The notes under the pieces were generated by a model. The model searched no databases and had not been told where the DNA came from. It worked only from the letters and a program-made list of their open reading frames with translations. From the NCBI RefSeq assembly GCF_002953215.1, contig NZ_CP026378.1, forward strand, positions 1,594,540 through 1,658,539: a DNA stretch of 64,000 nt. Direction: 5' to 3'. Source of the stretch: Mixta calida (lineage in GTDB: Bacteria > Pseudomonadota > Gammaproteobacteria > Enterobacterales > Enterobacteriaceae). This document shows positions 19,410 to 30,169 of this stretch, one piece after another. Position 1 is the first letter of the stretch, and every line of letters starts with the position of its first letter. A program made the position numbers and the translations under genes.

Positions 19410-22400
19410 TTGAACGCGGCAAGTTTCGCTCGCTCACGCTGATTAACTGGAACGGTTTTTTCGCGCGCACCTTTGAGCTTGATAATCTGGTGACCACGCT
19501 TTCCGGCGGCAACGGCGCCGGCAAATCCACCACTATGGCGGCGTTTATTACGGCGCTCATCCCCGATCTGACGCTGCTGCATTTTCGTAACACCACCGAG
19601 GCTGGCTCCACCAGCGGCTCACGCGATAAAGGCCTGCACGGCAAGCTGCGCCCCGGCGTCTGCTACTCCGTTCTCGACGTGGTCAACTCACGCCATCAGC
19701 GGGTAATCGTCGGCGTGCGACTGCAACAGGTGGCCGGACGCGATAAAAAAGTGGATATTCGTCCCTTCAGCATTCATGGCCTGCCGAGCGCGCAGCATCC
19801 TACCGAAGTGCTGACGGAGACGGTCGGCACGCGTCAGGCGCGCGTACTGCCGCTGAATGAGCTGAAAGATCGCGTCGAGGCGATGGAAGGCGTGCAGTTT
19901 AAACAGTACAACTCCATCATCGACTACCACAGCCTGATGTTTGAACTGGGCATTGTGGCGCGTCGTCTGCGTTCCGCCAGCGATCGCAGCAAATTCTATC
20001 GCCTGATTGAAGCCTCGCTGTACGGCGGTATTTCCAGCGCCATCACCCGCTCGCTGCGCGATTACCTGCTGCCGGAAAACAGCGGCGTGCGTAAAGCGTT
20101 TCAGGATATGGAAGCCGCGCTGCGTGAAAACCGCATGACGCTGGAGGCGATTCGCGTCACCCAGTCCGATCGCGATCTTTTTAAGCATCTTATTTCCGAA
20201 GCCACCAATTATGTGGCGTCGGACTATATGCGCCACGCCAACGAACGTCGCATCCATCTGGACGGCGCGCTGGCGCTGCGCAACGAGCTTTTCGCCAGCC
20301 GTAAACAGCTGGCCGCCGAACAGTATCGCCATGTCGAAATGGCGCGCGAGCTGGCTGAACACAGCGCTGCCGAAAGCGATCTGGAGACCGACTACCAGGC
20401 CGCCAGCGATCATCTTAATCTGGTGCAGACAGCGGTGCGTCAGCAGGAGAAGATCGAGCGCTACGAGGCCGATCTCGATGAGCTGACCTATCGTCTGGAA
20501 GAGCAGAATGAAGTGGTGGCCGAAGCGCGCGAAGTGCAGGACGAGAGGGAAGCGCGCAGAGAAGCGGCCGAGCTGGAAGTCGATGAGCTGAAAAGCCAGC
20601 TGGCGGATTACCAGCAGGCGCTGGATGTGCAGCAAACGCGCGCGATTCAGTATCAGCAGGCGCTGGCGGCTTTGAAGCGCGCGCAGGAGATCTGCCGTCT
20701 GCCGGAGTTGACTATCGACAACGCCGAAGCGTGGCAGGAGACGTTCCAGGCGCGCGAACAGGAAGCGACGGAAACGCTGTTGCAGCTGGAACAGAAAATG
20801 AGCGTGGCCGAGGCGGCGCACAGCCAGTTTGAGCAGGCATTCGAGCTGGTATGCAAAATTGCCGGACCGGTCAGCCGCAGCGAAGCCTGGCAAACCGGGC
20901 GGGAGCTGCTGCGCGACGCCGCCAACCAGCGTCATCAGGCCGAACAGCTCGCTTCGTTGCGCATGCGCCTCTCCGAAATGGAACAGCGTCTGCGCGAGCA
21001 GTATGAGGCGGAGCGTTTGCTGAATGAGTTCTGCAAACGTCAGGGCCAGCAGTATGAGGCTCATGAGCTTGAAGCGCTGCAGCATGAGCTGGAAGCGCGC
21101 ATCGAGCAGCTGGGGCAGAGCGTCGCCGACGCGGGCGAACAGCGCATGATGATGCGTCAGGAGCTGGAGCAGGTGCGTGAGCGCATCAGCCAGCTCACCG
21201 CGCGCGCGCCGCACTGGCTGGCGGCGCAGGAGATCCTGACCCAGCTCAGTGAGCAGACCGGGCAACCGCTGGAAAACAGCCAGCAGGTGACCGAGTTTAT
21301 GCAGCAGCTGCTGGAGCGCGAGCGTGAGACCACGGTTGAGCGCGACGAGGTAGCGGCGCGTAAACGTGAAACCGAACAGCAAATTGAACGCTTAAGCCAG
21401 CCCGGCGGCTCGGAAGATCCGCGCCTTAACGCGCTGGCCGAACGCTTCGGCGGCGTGCTGCTCTCTGAAATTTATGATGACGTCACCTTTGAAGACGCGC
21501 CTTACTTCTCGGCGCTCTATGGTCCGTCGCGCCACGCTATCGTGGTGCCCGATCTGTCTCTGGTGCGCGAACAGCTGAACGGTCTGGAGGATTGCCCGGA
21601 AGATCTTTATCTGATCGAAGGCGATCCGCAATCCTTCGACGACAGCGTGTTCAGCACTGAAGAGTTGGACAGAGCGGTCGTGGTGAAAGTGGCGGAGCGT
21701 CAGTGGCGCTATTCCCGCTTCCCGAAAGTGCCGCTGTTCGGGCGCGCCGCGCGCGAGAAGCAGCTGGAACTGCTGCATAACCAGCGCGAGCAGCTGGCGG
21801 AAACGTACGCCACGCTCTCCTTTGACGTGCAGAAAACTCAGCGCCTGCATCAATCCTTCAGCCGCTTTATCGGCACTCATCTGGCGGTGGCGTTTGAAGA
21901 AGACCCGGAAGCGCAGATTCGCCAACTCAATGCGCGCCGCGGCGAAATCGAACGCGCGCTGAGCGCGCATGAAAGCGAAAACCAGCAGCAGCGTCAGCAA
22001 TATGATCTGGCGAAAGAGGGCGTGGCGCAGTTAAACCGCCTGCTGCCGCGCGTGAACCTGCTGCTTGACGACACGCTGGCCGATCGCTGCGAAGAACTGC
22101 GTGAGCTGCTCAGCGAAGCGCAGGAGGCAGCGCGCTTTATTCAGCAGCACGGCGGCCATCTTTCCCGGTTGGAGCCGCTGCTGAGCGTACTGCAAAGCGA
22201 TCCGCAGCAGCATGAACAGCTGAAAGCAGATTACCAGCAGGCGCAGCAGGCGCAGCGCGAGGCGCGTCAGCAGGCGTTCGCCATCACCGAGGTGGTGCAG
22301 CGCCGCGCCCATTTCAGCTATGCGGATTCCGCCGGCATGCTGACCGGCACCAGCGATCTAAACGAAAAACTGCGTCAGCGTCTGGAACATGCCGAAGCGG

Positions 22401-23890
22401 AGCGCGCCCGCGCCCGTGAACAGCTGCGCGAACATCAGGCGAAGCTGACCCAGTATTCGCAGGTGCTGGCCTCGTTAAAGAGCGCCTATGACGCCAAGCG
22501 TGACATGCTGAAAGAGCTGCAGCAGGAGATGCTGGATATCGGCGTTCAGGCGGACGCCAGCGCCGAAGAACGCGCGCGCATTCGTCGCGACGAACTGCAT
22601 AACGCGCTCAGCCATAACCGTTCCCGTCGCAACCAGCTGGAAAAACAGCTGACCTTCTGCGAAGCGGAGATGGATGGACTGCAGAAGAAATTGCGCCGTC
22701 TGGAGCGCGATTATCATATCAGCCGTGAACAGGTGGTCAGCGCTAAAGCGGGCTGGTGCGCGGTCATGCGCATGGTAAAAGATAACGGCGTTGAGCGGCG
22801 TCTGCATCGGCGCGAGCTGGCCTACCTTGGCGGCGACGAGCTGCGCTCGATGTCGGATAAGGCGCTGGGCGCGCTGCGTCTGGCGGTAGCCGACAACGAA
22901 CATCTGCGCGATGTGCTGCGTCTCTCGGAAGATCCGAAGCGGCCGGAGCGCAAAATCCAGTTCTTTATCGCGGTTTATCAGCATCTGCGCGAGCGTATTC
23001 GTCAGGATATTATCCGCACGGACGATCCGGTAGAAGCGATCGAGCAGATGGAGATCGAGCTGAGCCGTCTGACGGAAGAGTTGACCGCGCGCGAGAAAAT
23101 GCTGGCGATCAGTTCGCGCAGCGTCGCGAATATCATCCGTAAAACTATTCAGCGCGAGCAGAACCGCATCCGTCAACTTAACCAGGGGCTGCAAAGCGTC
23201 AGCTTTGGTCAGGTCCGCAGCGTGCGGCTGAACGTCAATGTGCGCGAAAGCCACGCCACGCTGCTGGATGTGTTGTCGGAACAGCATGAGCAGCATCAGG
23301 ATCTCTTCAACAGCAACCGACTGACCTTCTCGGAAGCGCTGGCGAAGCTGTGGCAGCGCCTGAATCCGCAGATTGATATGGGACAGCGCACGGCGCAAAC
23401 CATCGGCGAGGAGCTGCTTGACTACCGTAACTATCTGGAAATGGAAGTCGAGGTCAACCGCGGTTCGGACGGCTGGCTGCGTGCGGAGAGCGGGGCGCTG
23501 TCAACCGGCGAGGCGATCGGTACCGGTATGTCGATTCTGGTAATGGTAGTGCAGAGCTGGGAAGAGGAGGCGCGTCGCCTGCGCGGTAAAGATATCAGCC
23601 CGTGTCGTCTGCTGTTCCTGGATGAAGCGGCGCGTCTGGATGCCAAGTCGATCGCTACGCTGTTTGAGCTTTGTGAACGTCTGGAGATGCAGCTGATTAT
23701 CGCCGCGCCGGAAAATATCAGCCCGGAGAAAGGCACGACTTACAAACTGGTCCGTAAAGTCTTTAACAATACGGAACATGTTCATGTCGTCGGGCTACGC
23801 GGTTTTTCTGCCGATCCCATACCGGGCGCGGGTTTGCCGCAGACGCAGGTAGAACAGGGCCAGCGTGAGGATGAAAAAACGCAGGTTTGA
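19406..23890 (+). CDS. mukB: Chromosome partition SMC-like ATPase MukB
   Basis: 1494 aa (E. coli 1486). It is the SMC-like ATPase of MukBEF, which extrudes DNA loops and organises the chromosome. An N-terminal head with Walker [10 protein letters not shown] at 34-42 is followed by a long Gln/Glu/Arg-rich coiled coil (about 290-660), a globular hinge (about 670-790, around [20 protein letters not shown]), a returning coiled coil and a C-terminal head with [17 protein letters not shown] (signature) and [11 protein letters not shown] (Walker B). The gene ends the operon at a strong terminator. Confidence 0.98.
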   Translation: MIERGKFRSLTLINWNGFFARTFELDNLVTTLSGGNGAGKSTTMAAFITALIPDLTLLHFRNTTEAGSTSGSRDKGLHGKLRPGVCYSVLDVVNSRHQRVIVGVRLQQVAGRDKKVDIRPFSIHGLPSAQHPTEVLTETVGTRQARVLPLNELKDRVEAMEGVQFKQYNSIIDYHSLMFELGIVARRLRSASDRSKFYRLIEASLYGGISSAITRSLRDYLLPENSGVRKAFQDMEAALRENRMTLEAIRVTQSDRDLFKHLISEATNYVASDYMRHANERRIHLDGALALRNELFASRKQLAAEQYRHVEMARELAEHSAAESDLETDYQAASDHLNLVQTAVRQQEKIERYEADLDELTYRLEEQNEVVAEAREVQDEREARREAAELEVDELKSQLADYQQALDVQQTRAIQYQQALAALKRAQEICRLPELTIDNAEAWQETFQAREQEATETLLQLEQKMSVAEAAHSQFEQAFELVCKIAGPVSRSEAWQTGRELLRDAANQRHQAEQLASLRMRLSEMEQRLREQYEAERLLNEFCKRQGQQYEAHELEALQHELEARIEQLGQSVADAGEQRMMMRQELEQVRERISQLTARAPHWLAAQEILTQLSEQTGQPLENSQQVTEFMQQLLERERETTVERDEVAARKRETEQQIERLSQPGGSEDPRLNALAERFGGVLLSEIYDDVTFEDAPYFSALYGPSRHAIVVPDLSLVREQLNGLEDCPEDLYLIEGDPQSFDDSVFSTEELDRAVVVKVAERQWRYSRFPKVPLFGRAAREKQLELLHNQREQLAETYATLSFDVQKTQRLHQSFSRFIGTHLAVAFEEDPEAQIRQLNARRGEIERALSAHESENQQQRQQYDLAKEGVAQLNRLLPRVNLLLDDTLADRCEELRELLSEAQEAARFIQQHGGHLSRLEPLLSVLQSDPQQHEQLKADYQQAQQAQREARQQAFAITEVVQRRAHFSYADSAGMLTGTSDLNEKLRQRLEHAEAERARAREQLREHQAKLTQYSQVLASLKSAYDAKRDMLKELQQEMLDIGVQADASAEERARIRRDELHNALSHNRSRRNQLEKQLTFCEAEMDGLQKKLRRLERDYHISREQVVSAKAGWCAVMRMVKDNGVERRLHRRELAYLGGDELRSMSDKALGALRLAVADNEHLRDVLRLSEDPKRPERKIQFFIAVYQHLRERIRQDIIRTDDPVEAIEQMEIELSRLTEELTAREKMLAISSRSVANIIRKTIQREQNRIRQLNQGLQSVSFGQVRSVRLNVNVRESHATLLDVLSEQHEQHQDLFNSNRLTFSEALAKLWQRLNPQIDMGQRTAQTIGEELLDYRNYLEMEVEVNRGSDGWLRAESGALSTGEAIGTGMSILVMVVQSWEEEARRLRGKDISPCRLLFLDEAARLDAKSIATLFELCERLEMQLIIAAPENISPEKGTTYKLVRKVFNNTEHVHVVGLRGFSADPIPGAGLPQTQVEQGQREDEKTQV

Positions 23891-23926
23891 TATAGTAAAA
23901 GCATTGCGTGACGTTTAATCTAATCA

Positions 23927-23961
23927 ACGGCATTTGCTCTTTGAGACAAATGCCGTTTTTC
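23927..23961 (+). terminator. Rho-independent terminator after mukB
   Basis: ACGGCATTTG and CAAATGCCGT form a perfect 10-bp stem around CTCTTTGAGA, followed by six T residues. It lies 36 bases after the mukB stop and closes the cmoM-mukFEB operon. Confidence 0.9.
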
Positions 23962-24036
23962 GTTTATATACTTATTATAATAATTAACAGGTTTGACGGT
24001 GTGTTAACCGTCGATAAAAACAGGCAGGGGGCAAGG

Positions 24037-25848
24037 ATGTTGCTGGCAAAAAGTAATGCAGTAAAAAAAACAGCGCTGGCCTGTGCGGTCGCCATTAGCC
24101 TGCTACAGACGGTAACGGCCGAAGCGGCGATTATCACGGCCGTACCCGGCCAGATTGTTGGCGACACGATGAGCGCAGCCGCGGCGCAACAGAAAATGCT
24201 GGCCGCATTGCCGCAGGGCGTTAAACCTTTTTATACCGGAACGCTGGCCACCCTCTACGCTGCGCGCCAGATGCAGCCGCTCTGGCAGGACAGAGAGGGA
24301 GTACAGCAGTTCCAGCAGCAGCTGGCGGAAATGGCGCTCTCCGGCGTTCAGCCGCAGTTTACTCAGTGGGTACAGCAGTTAACTAATCCCGACATTACCG
24401 GTATGGCGCGCGATGTGATTTTATCGGACGCTATGCTCGGCTATTTGCAGTTTGTTTCCAGTGTGCCACAGCAGGGCGAGCAGTGGCTTTACAGTCGTGT
24501 GCCATACAAAATGGCGCTGCCGCCGATGTCCGTGACGAATCAGTGGATCTCAGCCGCTGACGCCGGTCATCTGTCAACCTTTGTTCGTTCGCTGGCACCG
24601 CAGCATCCGCAGTATGCGCGCATGCACAAGGCGCTGAAAACGCTACTGGCGGACACTCATCCCTGGCCGCAGCTCAAAGATAAGCAGACGCTTCGTCCAG
24701 GCCAAATCAGCGATGACGTGCCGGCGCTAAGAGAGATTTTACAGCGCACCGGTATGCTTACGCATAGCGATACGCCAGCGCCCAGCGATGATGCAGCGCC
24801 CGCTGACGCGCGCGCGCTAAATCATCACAGCCAGACGGCGGTCGTCAGCCCATCGGCGGCAAATGTTGCCGACCTGCCTGCCGCGACGCCGGAAAATCCC
24901 GGCAATGTCGCGGCGTCGCAGCCGGTAGCGAACAGCGATAATGTTTACAGCTCTGAGCTGACCGAAGCGGTAAAACGTTTTCAGCGCTGGCAGGGGCTGG
25001 ACCCTGATGGCTCTGTCGGTCCGCGCACGCGTGAGTGGCTGAATGTGTCGCCGCAGCTGCGCGCCGCACTGCTGGCGTTGAACATCCAGCGGCTGCGTCT
25101 GCTGCCGGATGATATGCGTAACGGCATCATGGTGAATATTCCCAACTATTCGCTGGTCTACTATGCCGACGGCAATAAGATCCTCTCTTCGCGCGTTATC
25201 GTCGGGCGTCCCGATCGTAAAACGCCGTTGATGCGCAGCGCGTTGAATAACGTGGTGCTGAATCCGCCGTGGAATGTGCCTACGACGCTGGTGCGTCAGG
25301 ATATTATTCCTAAGGTTAAGCGCGATCCCAGCTATCTCTACAAACATGGCTATACGCTGCTGTCGGGCTGGAGCAATGATGCAGAAGTTATCGACCCCAG
25401 CATGATTGACTGGAGTATGGTGTCGGCGTCAAATTTCCCGTACCGGCTGCGTCAGGCGCCGGGCGCGACTAACTCGCTCGGCCGCTTCAAGTTTAATATG
25501 CCCAGTTCTGATGCCATCTATCTGCATGACACGCCCAATCACGGTCTGTTTCAGAAGGATATTCGTGCGTTAAGTTCAGGCTGCGTGCGGGTGAATAAAG
25601 CGTCTGAATTGGCCAATCTGCTGTTGCAGGACGCAGGCTGGAACGACGCGCGTATTTCCAGCAGCCTGAAGCAGGGCGATACGCGCTATGTGCCTATTCG
25701 TCATCGCATCCCGGTTAATCTGTTTTATTTGACTGCCTGGGTTACTGATGATGGCGAGACACAGTTCCGAACAGATATTTACAATTATGATACTACGGCT
25801 CAGTCGGGCACCCGCATTCTCGCCCAGGCAGGCCAGCTGTTACTTTAG
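24037..25848 (+). CDS. ldtD: L,D-transpeptidase LdtD (YcbB)
   Basis: 603 aa from ATG 24037 (E. coli 615). The open frame reaches 23908, but that extension crosses the mukB terminator; ATG 24037 follows AGGGGGCAAGG and opens a signal peptide ([22 protein letters not shown]). The enzyme makes 3-3 peptidoglycan crosslinks and supports the wall when outer-membrane assembly is stressed. Order: signal peptide, scaffold domain, peptidoglycan-binding domain ([20 protein letters not shown], about residues 308-327), then a YkuD catalytic domain with HDTPNH (His497, His502) and SSGCVRV with catalytic Cys516. The linker between about 245 and 305 is Ala/Pro-rich and differs from E. coli. Confidence 0.95.
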   Translation: MLLAKSNAVKKTALACAVAISLLQTVTAEAAIITAVPGQIVGDTMSAAAAQQKMLAALPQGVKPFYTGTLATLYAARQMQPLWQDREGVQQFQQQLAEMALSGVQPQFTQWVQQLTNPDITGMARDVILSDAMLGYLQFVSSVPQQGEQWLYSRVPYKMALPPMSVTNQWISAADAGHLSTFVRSLAPQHPQYARMHKALKTLLADTHPWPQLKDKQTLRPGQISDDVPALREILQRTGMLTHSDTPAPSDDAAPADARALNHHSQTAVVSPSAANVADLPAATPENPGNVAASQPVANSDNVYSSELTEAVKRFQRWQGLDPDGSVGPRTREWLNVSPQLRAALLALNIQRLRLLPDDMRNGIMVNIPNYSLVYYADGNKILSSRVIVGRPDRKTPLMRSALNNVVLNPPWNVPTTLVRQDIIPKVKRDPSYLYKHGYTLLSGWSNDAEVIDPSMIDWSMVSASNFPYRLRQAPGATNSLGRFKFNMPSSDAIYLHDTPNHGLFQKDIRALSSGCVRVNKASELANLLLQDAGWNDARISSSLKQGDTRYVPIRHRIPVNLFYLTAWVTDDGETQFRTDIYNYDTTAQSGTRILAQAGQLLL

Positions 25849-25871
25849 TCGTTGATTTTTTATTCTTTTCT

Positions 25872-25906
25872 CCGGCTCGCCTGCCTGCTCAGGCAGCCGG
25901 TTTCTT
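25872..25906 (+). terminator. Terminator-like hairpin after ldtD
   Basis: CCGGCT and AGCCGG enclose an inner CCTG/CAGG pair, giving an interrupted stem followed by TTTCTT. It lies 24 bases after the ldtD stop. Confidence 0.6.
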
Positions 25907-26033
25907 AATCCCTTCTCCTTTTATCTTCACATTCCTGTCCCTGGTACCTTGACGTTAATAAAAGTGGCGGTTATGGTGCGGGCTTGTGTACTTTTTGCAC
26001 GCTTCGCTTTCTTTTTGTAGGTAAACGCATTTT

Positions 26034-26582
26034 ATGGCTACTATTGATTCTCAACGTCGTAAGCTGCTGGTTTTTGGTGGTGCGGCAGCAGGGCTTGCGC
26101 TGCTTCCTGGCTCAGCTCTTGCCTCAGTTTCGACTTCTCGCCCCCGCATTCTGACGCTTAACAACCTTCATACTGGCGAAACGCTGAAAACGGAATTTTT
26201 TAACGGCAAAAGTTACGATAAAGATGAGCTGGCACGGTTAAACCATTTTTTCCGTGACTATCGGGCAAATAAAATTAAAAGTATCGACCCGAAATTGTTC
26301 GATCAGCTCTACCGCTTACAGGCGATGCTGGAAACCCGCAAACCGGTTCAGCTTATTTCGGGCTATCGCTCGCTTTCCACCAATAATATGCTGCGTGAAA
26401 AAGGCAGTGGCGTAGCTAAACACAGTTACCATACGCTTGGGCAGGCGATGGATTTTCATATCGAAGGCATTTCTCTGAGCAATGTGCGTAAAGCGGCGCT
26501 GAAAATGCGCGCGGGTGGTGTAGGATATTACCCCCGCAGCAACTTTGTGCATATTGATACCGGGCCGGTTAGGCACTGGTAA
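26034..26582 (+). CDS. mepK: Murein DD-endopeptidase MepK (YcbK)
   Basis: 182 aa, the E. coli length. It is an M15A-like periplasmic endopeptidase that cleaves peptidoglycan crosslinks, notably the 3-3 links made by LdtD-type enzymes. The N-terminus has a twin-arginine signal: RR at 8-9, then a hydrophobic run to ASA at about 30. Metal ligands are visible as His133 and Asp140 (HTLGQAMD) and His173 (VHIDTG). The adjacent ldtD makes the substrate bond, a functional pairing. Confidence 0.95.
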   Translation: MATIDSQRRKLLVFGGAAAGLALLPGSALASVSTSRPRILTLNNLHTGETLKTEFFNGKSYDKDELARLNHFFRDYRANKIKSIDPKLFDQLYRLQAMLETRKPVQLISGYRSLSTNNMLREKGSGVAKHSYHTLGQAMDFHIEGISLSNVRKAALKMRAGGVGYYPRSNFVHIDTGPVRHW

Positions 26583-26628
26583 CTGAGAGAAATTCCGCGG
26601 CGCTGCTGGCTGCGGATAATGGAGCATT

Positions 26629-27258
26629 ATGGATTATCACATTATTCCCGTAACGGCGTTCGCGCAGAACTATTCATTAATCTGGTGTAGTGAAACGCGC
26701 GAGGCGGCGCTGGTGGATCCTGGCGGCGATGCGCAGCTGATTAAGCAGCAGGTAACAGCGCAGAATGTGACGGTAAAAGCGGTGCTGCTTACCCATGGCC
26801 ATCTCGACCACGTTGGCGCGGCGGCAGAACTGGCCGCGCACTATAACGTATCGATTATTGGGCCGCAGAAGCAGGATGCTTTCTGGCTGGAGGCGCTGCC
26901 GGTACAGAGCCAAATGTTTGGGCTGGCGGAATGCGCGCCCCTGACGCCCGATCGTTGGCTGGAAGAAGGGGATAAGGTACAGGTAGGGCAGGCGACGCTG
27001 GACGTTTTACATTGTCCCGGCCATACGCCCGGACACATCGTCTTTTTTCATCGCGCGGGCCGTTTACTGATTTCCGGCGACGTTATTTTTAGCGGCGGCG
27101 TAGGGCGCACCGATTTCCCGCAGGGAGATCATCAGACGCTAATAGACTCGATTAAAAATAAACTGTTGCCGCTTGGCGATAATATTACTTTTATTCCTGG
27201 TCACGGGCCAATATCGACGCTGGGCCGTGAACGCATCAGTAATCCTTTCCTGAACTGA
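26629..27258 (+). CDS. gloC: Type II glyoxalase-like metallo-hydrolase GloC
   Basis: 209 aa (E. coli YcbL 215). It is a metallo-beta-lactamase-fold hydrolase that cleaves S-lactoylglutathione, finishing methylglyoxal detoxification. The metal motif THGHLDH is at 55-61; CPGHTPGH and SGDVIF carry further ligands, and the C-terminal PGHGP supplies another His. It is compact, lacking the large C-terminal domain of GloB. It lies 46 bases after mepK and is convergent with aspC. mgsA, which makes methylglyoxal, is also in the window. Confidence 0.93.
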   Translation: MDYHIIPVTAFAQNYSLIWCSETREAALVDPGGDAQLIKQQVTAQNVTVKAVLLTHGHLDHVGAAAELAAHYNVSIIGPQKQDAFWLEALPVQSQMFGLAECAPLTPDRWLEEGDKVQVGQATLDVLHCPGHTPGHIVFFHRAGRLLISGDVIFSGGVGRTDFPQGDHQTLIDSIKNKLLPLGDNITFIPGHGPISTLGRERISNPFLN

Positions 27259-27272
27259 TAACCGCAGAAAAG

Positions 27273-27301
27273 AAAAATGGGCCAGCAGAGGCCCATTTTT
27301 T
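27273..27301. terminator. Bidirectional terminator gloC/aspC
   Basis: AAAAATGGGCC pairs with GGCCCATTTTT around a 6-base loop, flanked by A- and T-runs so it works on both strands between convergent gloC and aspC. Confidence 0.88.
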
Positions 27302-27315
27302 ACATTGTATAAAAC

Positions 27316-28506
27316 TTAAAGCACAGCCACGATCGCTTCGCACAGCGCCGCCATATTATCCGGCGTCATACCCGCCACGTTAACACGTCCAGAATTTACC
27401 GCATAAACGCCAAACTCTTCGCGCAGGCGAACAACCTGATCTTTGTTCAGGCCGCTAAATGAGAACATGCCGTTCTGGCGAATGATAAAGCTGAAGTCGC
27501 GATTCGCGCCTTTCTCCTGCAATGTATTCACAAACAGCTGACGCATACGATGAATACGCTGACGCATATCGGTCAACTCCTGCTCCCAGATAGCGCGCAG
27601 CGTATCGTTGCCAAGAATAGTGGCGACAACGGCCGCGCCATGCGCCGGCGGGTTAGAGTAGTTCGCGCGGATGGTGTATTTCACCTGACTGAACGCGGTA
27701 TCTGCAACGCTTTGATCGGCGGCAACCAGCGTCAGGGCGCCTACACGCTCATTGTAGAGGCCAAAGTTTTTGGAATAGGAGCTGGCGACGAGCAGTTCGC
27801 TGTGGCTGGCGGCAAAGATACGCAGGCCTTCCGCATCCTCTTCCAGACCGCGTGCAAAGCCCTGATAGGCGAAGTCGAACAGCGGCAGCCAGCCGCTCGC
27901 TTTGGACAGCTCCGCCAGCTGCGCCCACTGTTCAGATGTCGGATCAATGCCGGTTGGGTTGTGGCAGCAGCCGTGGAACAGCACTACGTCGCCTGCTTTA
28001 GCGCCGCGCAGGCTGGCCAGCATAGCGTCAAAGTCGAGCTGATGAGTCTCGGCGTCATAATAGTTATATTCGCAAACTTCGAGTCCTGCGGAGCTGAAGA
28101 CGTTTTTATGGTTGGGCCAGCTTGGATTGCTGATCCAGACGCGTTTCGCTTCGGTTTGCGTCGCCAGGAAATCAGCCGCGACACGCAGCGCACCGGTGCC
28201 GCCAGGCGTCTGCGCCGTGCGGGCGCGTTTGCCGCTGATAATCGCGCTATTCTGGCCGAACAGCAGCGCCTGAGTACAGCGGGCGAAATCGGCCAGGCCA
28301 TCAATGCTGAGATAATTTTTAGTGGTTTCGTTTTCCAGCAGATACTGCTCAGCTTTTTTGACGCTGGTTAATACCGGCGTCTGGCCGGTTTCATCTTTAT
28401 AAACGCCGATGCCAAGATTTATTTTATTTGGGCGATCGTCGGCGCGGAAAAGATCGGCTAAGCCAAGAATAGGGTCGGCGGGTGCAGCACTAATATTTTC
28501 AAACAT
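27316..28506 (-). CDS. aspC: Aspartate aminotransferase
   Basis: 396 aa, the E. coli length. It is a PLP-dependent class I aminotransferase that interconverts oxaloacetate/glutamate with aspartate/2-oxoglutarate and also acts on aromatic amino acids. The N-terminus [16 protein letters not shown], the CHNPTG substrate motif (181-186) and the PLP-binding Lys246 in [14 protein letters not shown] are all present. The start has only a weak ribosome site (GGACCTCTCAT). A PurR-like box overlaps the likely -35. It lies downstream of ompF, separated by a terminator. Confidence 0.97.
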   Translation of the reverse strand: MFENISAAPADPILGLADLFRADDRPNKINLGIGVYKDETGQTPVLTSVKKAEQYLLENETTKNYLSIDGLADFARCTQALLFGQNSAIISGKRARTAQTPGGTGALRVAADFLATQTEAKRVWISNPSWPNHKNVFSSAGLEVCEYNYYDAETHQLDFDAMLASLRGAKAGDVVLFHGCCHNPTGIDPTSEQWAQLAELSKASGWLPLFDFAYQGFARGLEEDAEGLRIFAASHSELLVASSYSKNFGLYNERVGALTLVAADQSVADTAFSQVKYTIRANYSNPPAHGAAVVATILGNDTLRAIWEQELTDMRQRIHRMRQLFVNTLQEKGANRDFSFIIRQNGMFSFSGLNKDQVVRLREEFGVYAVNSGRVNVAGMTPDNMAALCEAIVAVL

Positions 28507-28570
28507 ATGAGAGGTCCGTAAGCTTCAAGAAAAGCGAATGAGGCTTCAGGTTAACGCCAGAATGTTTAAA

Positions 28571-28586
28571 TGCCAACCGTTTGCGA
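28571..28586 (-). promoter_or_regulatory. PurR-like box over the aspC promoter
   Basis: On the minus strand TCGCAAACGGTTGGCA matches the PurR consensus ACGCAAACGTTTGCGT at 11 of 16 positions, including the CGCAAACG core. Its right end is TTGGCA (28571-28576), a good -35, spaced 17 bases from TAACCT. A repressor there would block the promoter. PurR control of aspC is not something I know to be established, so this is a prediction. Confidence 0.4.
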
Positions 28587-28627
28587 GAAAAAGAACGCGG
28601 GAAATATAAAGCTGAAAATAAGGAAAC

Positions 28628-28654
28628 AAAAACGGGGCCAGAGGCCCCGTTTTT
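28628..28654. terminator. Terminator downstream of ompF
   Basis: AAAAACGGGGCC pairs with GGCCCCGTTTTT around AGA, a perfect GC-rich stem with T-runs on both strands. It lies 40 bases after the ompF stop and isolates ompF from aspC. Confidence 0.92.
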
Positions 28655-28693
28655 CGCTTTGGCGCAGAGTATTCGCTCTGCATCCATCGCCTC

Positions 28694-29869
28694 TTAGAAC
28701 TGGTAAACCAGGCCCAGTGCTACGGTGTCGTCGGTATTCAGACCCAGCGGGTTGTTATCATCCAGCTGGTTGATACGGTAGTCAACGTAGGTAGACATAT
28801 TTTTGTTGAAGTAGTAGGTCGCGCCCACATCAACATATTTAATCAGATCCGCATCGCCGACGCCTTCAATGTCTTTGCCTTTAGACTGAACGTAGGCGAT
28901 AGACGGACGCAGGCCAAAGTCGAACTGGTACTGAGCAACAATCTCAAAGTTCTGTGCTTTATTTACGAAGCCGGACGTGGTGGCATTTTCGTAAGTTACA
29001 CCGTTGTTGGCAACAAAAGTGCCAGAGCGAGAAACGCTGACAGGCGTTGCGTTACGGGTTTCACCATACATAGCCGCCAGATACAGGTTGTTGGCGTCAT
29101 ATTTAATGGCAGTAGCCCAAGACTCAGCTCGTTTACCCGCGCCTTCGCCAGTAACGTCGGTGGTACTGGTTACGTTTTCACCAGAATAGACAGTGCGTGC
29201 GCCAGCAGCCTGTACATCAGTACGGTCGCTGCTGCTATAACCAGCGGCGAAGCCTACGCCAATTGGCGTTTCGTAGCTGGTGGACACGCCCCAGCCGTCG
29301 CCATTCGCACGACGCGGATCGTCGTTACGTTCGTTTTTGCCCTGATACTGAACGGCAAAATTCCAGCCATCCACCAGGCCAAAGAAGTTGGTGTTACGGT
29401 AGGTCAGCAGACCGGTGCTACGACCGTTCATGAAGTTGTCGGAATAAGCAGAGTCGCCGCCGAATTCCGGCAGCATATCGGTCCAGCCCAGCGCGTCATA
29501 TACTACGCCGTAGTTACGGCCATAATCGATTGAACCGAAGTCGCCGAATTTCAGACCGGCAAAGCCCAGACGGGTTTTGTTGCCATTCTGAGCGTCACTG
29601 CCGCCTTCAGAGTTATTAGCCTGGATGTTGTATTCCCACTGGCCGTAGCCGGTCAACTGATCGTTGATCTGGGTTTCGCCTTTGAAGCCGAAACGAACGT
29701 AAGTGTTATCACCGTCGTCGCCAGCGTAATCAGAGAAGTAGTGCAGACCGACAGCTTTACCATACAGATCCAGCTTATTGCCGTTTTTATTATAGATTTC
29801 CGCTGCATTTGCTGCACTGGCAGCTAACAGAGCAGGAATAACCACTGCCAGAATGTTGCGCTTCATCAT
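28694..29869 (-). CDS. ompF: Outer-membrane general porin, OmpF type
   Basis: 391 aa (E. coli OmpF 362). It is a trimeric 16-strand beta-barrel porin for small hydrophilic solutes. The signal peptide [22 protein letters not shown] precedes mature [16 protein letters not shown]; the L3 constriction-loop motif [16 protein letters not shown] is intact, and the C-terminus ends LGLVYQF with the terminal Phe needed for BAM assembly. Extra length sits in two surface-loop segments (about residues 220-250 and 280-305). Synteny between asnS and aspC supports the ompF name over ompC. The two-Met start matches E. coli, after GAGGGT. Confidence 0.93.
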   Translation of the reverse strand: MMKRNILAVVIPALLAASAANAAEIYNKNGNKLDLYGKAVGLHYFSDYAGDDGDNTYVRFGFKGETQINDQLTGYGQWEYNIQANNSEGGSDAQNGNKTRLGFAGLKFGDFGSIDYGRNYGVVYDALGWTDMLPEFGGDSAYSDNFMNGRSTGLLTYRNTNFFGLVDGWNFAVQYQGKNERNDDPRRANGDGWGVSTSYETPIGVGFAAGYSSSDRTDVQAAGARTVYSGENVTSTTDVTGEGAGKRAESWATAIKYDANNLYLAAMYGETRNATPVSVSRSGTFVANNGVTYENATTSGFVNKAQNFEIVAQYQFDFGLRPSIAYVQSKGKDIEGVGDADLIKYVDVGATYYFNKNMSTYVDYRINQLDDNNPLGLNTDDTVALGLVYQF

Positions 29870-30103
29870 TTTTTATTACCCTCATTGGAGTTATTTGGAC
29901 ACCTGCCACTGCCGTCAAGAATTATTTACAAATGCTTGATGAGAGTTTGGTGTCTTCCTGTGTCTGCTGGCATCTTTCCATTCACCGGCAGGTAATTCTA
30001 CTCCGAAAATGCTACTAAACCCTAATAGTAGTTTCAATAGGAAAATATGTATTACAAAATGTAAAAATTGGGGAACTTTGTGAGATATCTCAAAATTTAC
30101 AAA
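29870..30103 (-). promoter_or_regulatory. ompF promoter region with OmpR sites and MicF-target leader
   Basis: Reading toward ompF, TTTACATTTTGTAATACATA (30046-30065) resembles the OmpR F1 site of E. coli, and the next 40 bases keep F2/F3-like TTGAAAC and TTTAGTAGCATTTTC. A -10-like TAGAAT lies at 29995-30000. The leader then keeps long blocks of the E. coli ompF 5' UTR (GAATGGAAAGATGCC, AGACACCAAACTCTCATCAA) and the MicF pairing zone ATGAGGGTAATAAAAAATG at the start. A 12-base palindrome TGAGATATCTCA lies upstream at 30081-30092. No gene lies in this stretch. Confidence 0.7.
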
Positions 30104-30134
30104 AATAAAAAAAGGCTGACAGAGTCAGCCTTCT
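30104..30134 (-). terminator. Rho-independent terminator after asnS
   Basis: AAGGCTGAC and GTCAGCCTT form a perfect 9-bp stem with a 3-base loop, followed on the minus strand by seven T residues. It lies 38 bases after the asnS stop. Confidence 0.9.
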
Positions 30135-30169
30135 TATATATATGAATTTCTTATATTTAATGTCAGATT

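Noticed and set aside
19688-21382. 564-codon open frame antisense to mukB
   Set aside because: It is a compositional shadow of the Gln/Arg/Glu-rich coiled coil; the product is a Leu/Gln/Arg repeat with no family resemblance.
21473-21485. Possible matS site ATGATGACGTCAC
   Set aside because: Two of the invariant positions mismatch and it lies within conserved mukB coding sequence; listed only as the closest hit.
27550-28371. 273-codon frame antisense to aspC
   Set aside because: aspC is intact and conserved on the other strand; the antisense product has no motif.
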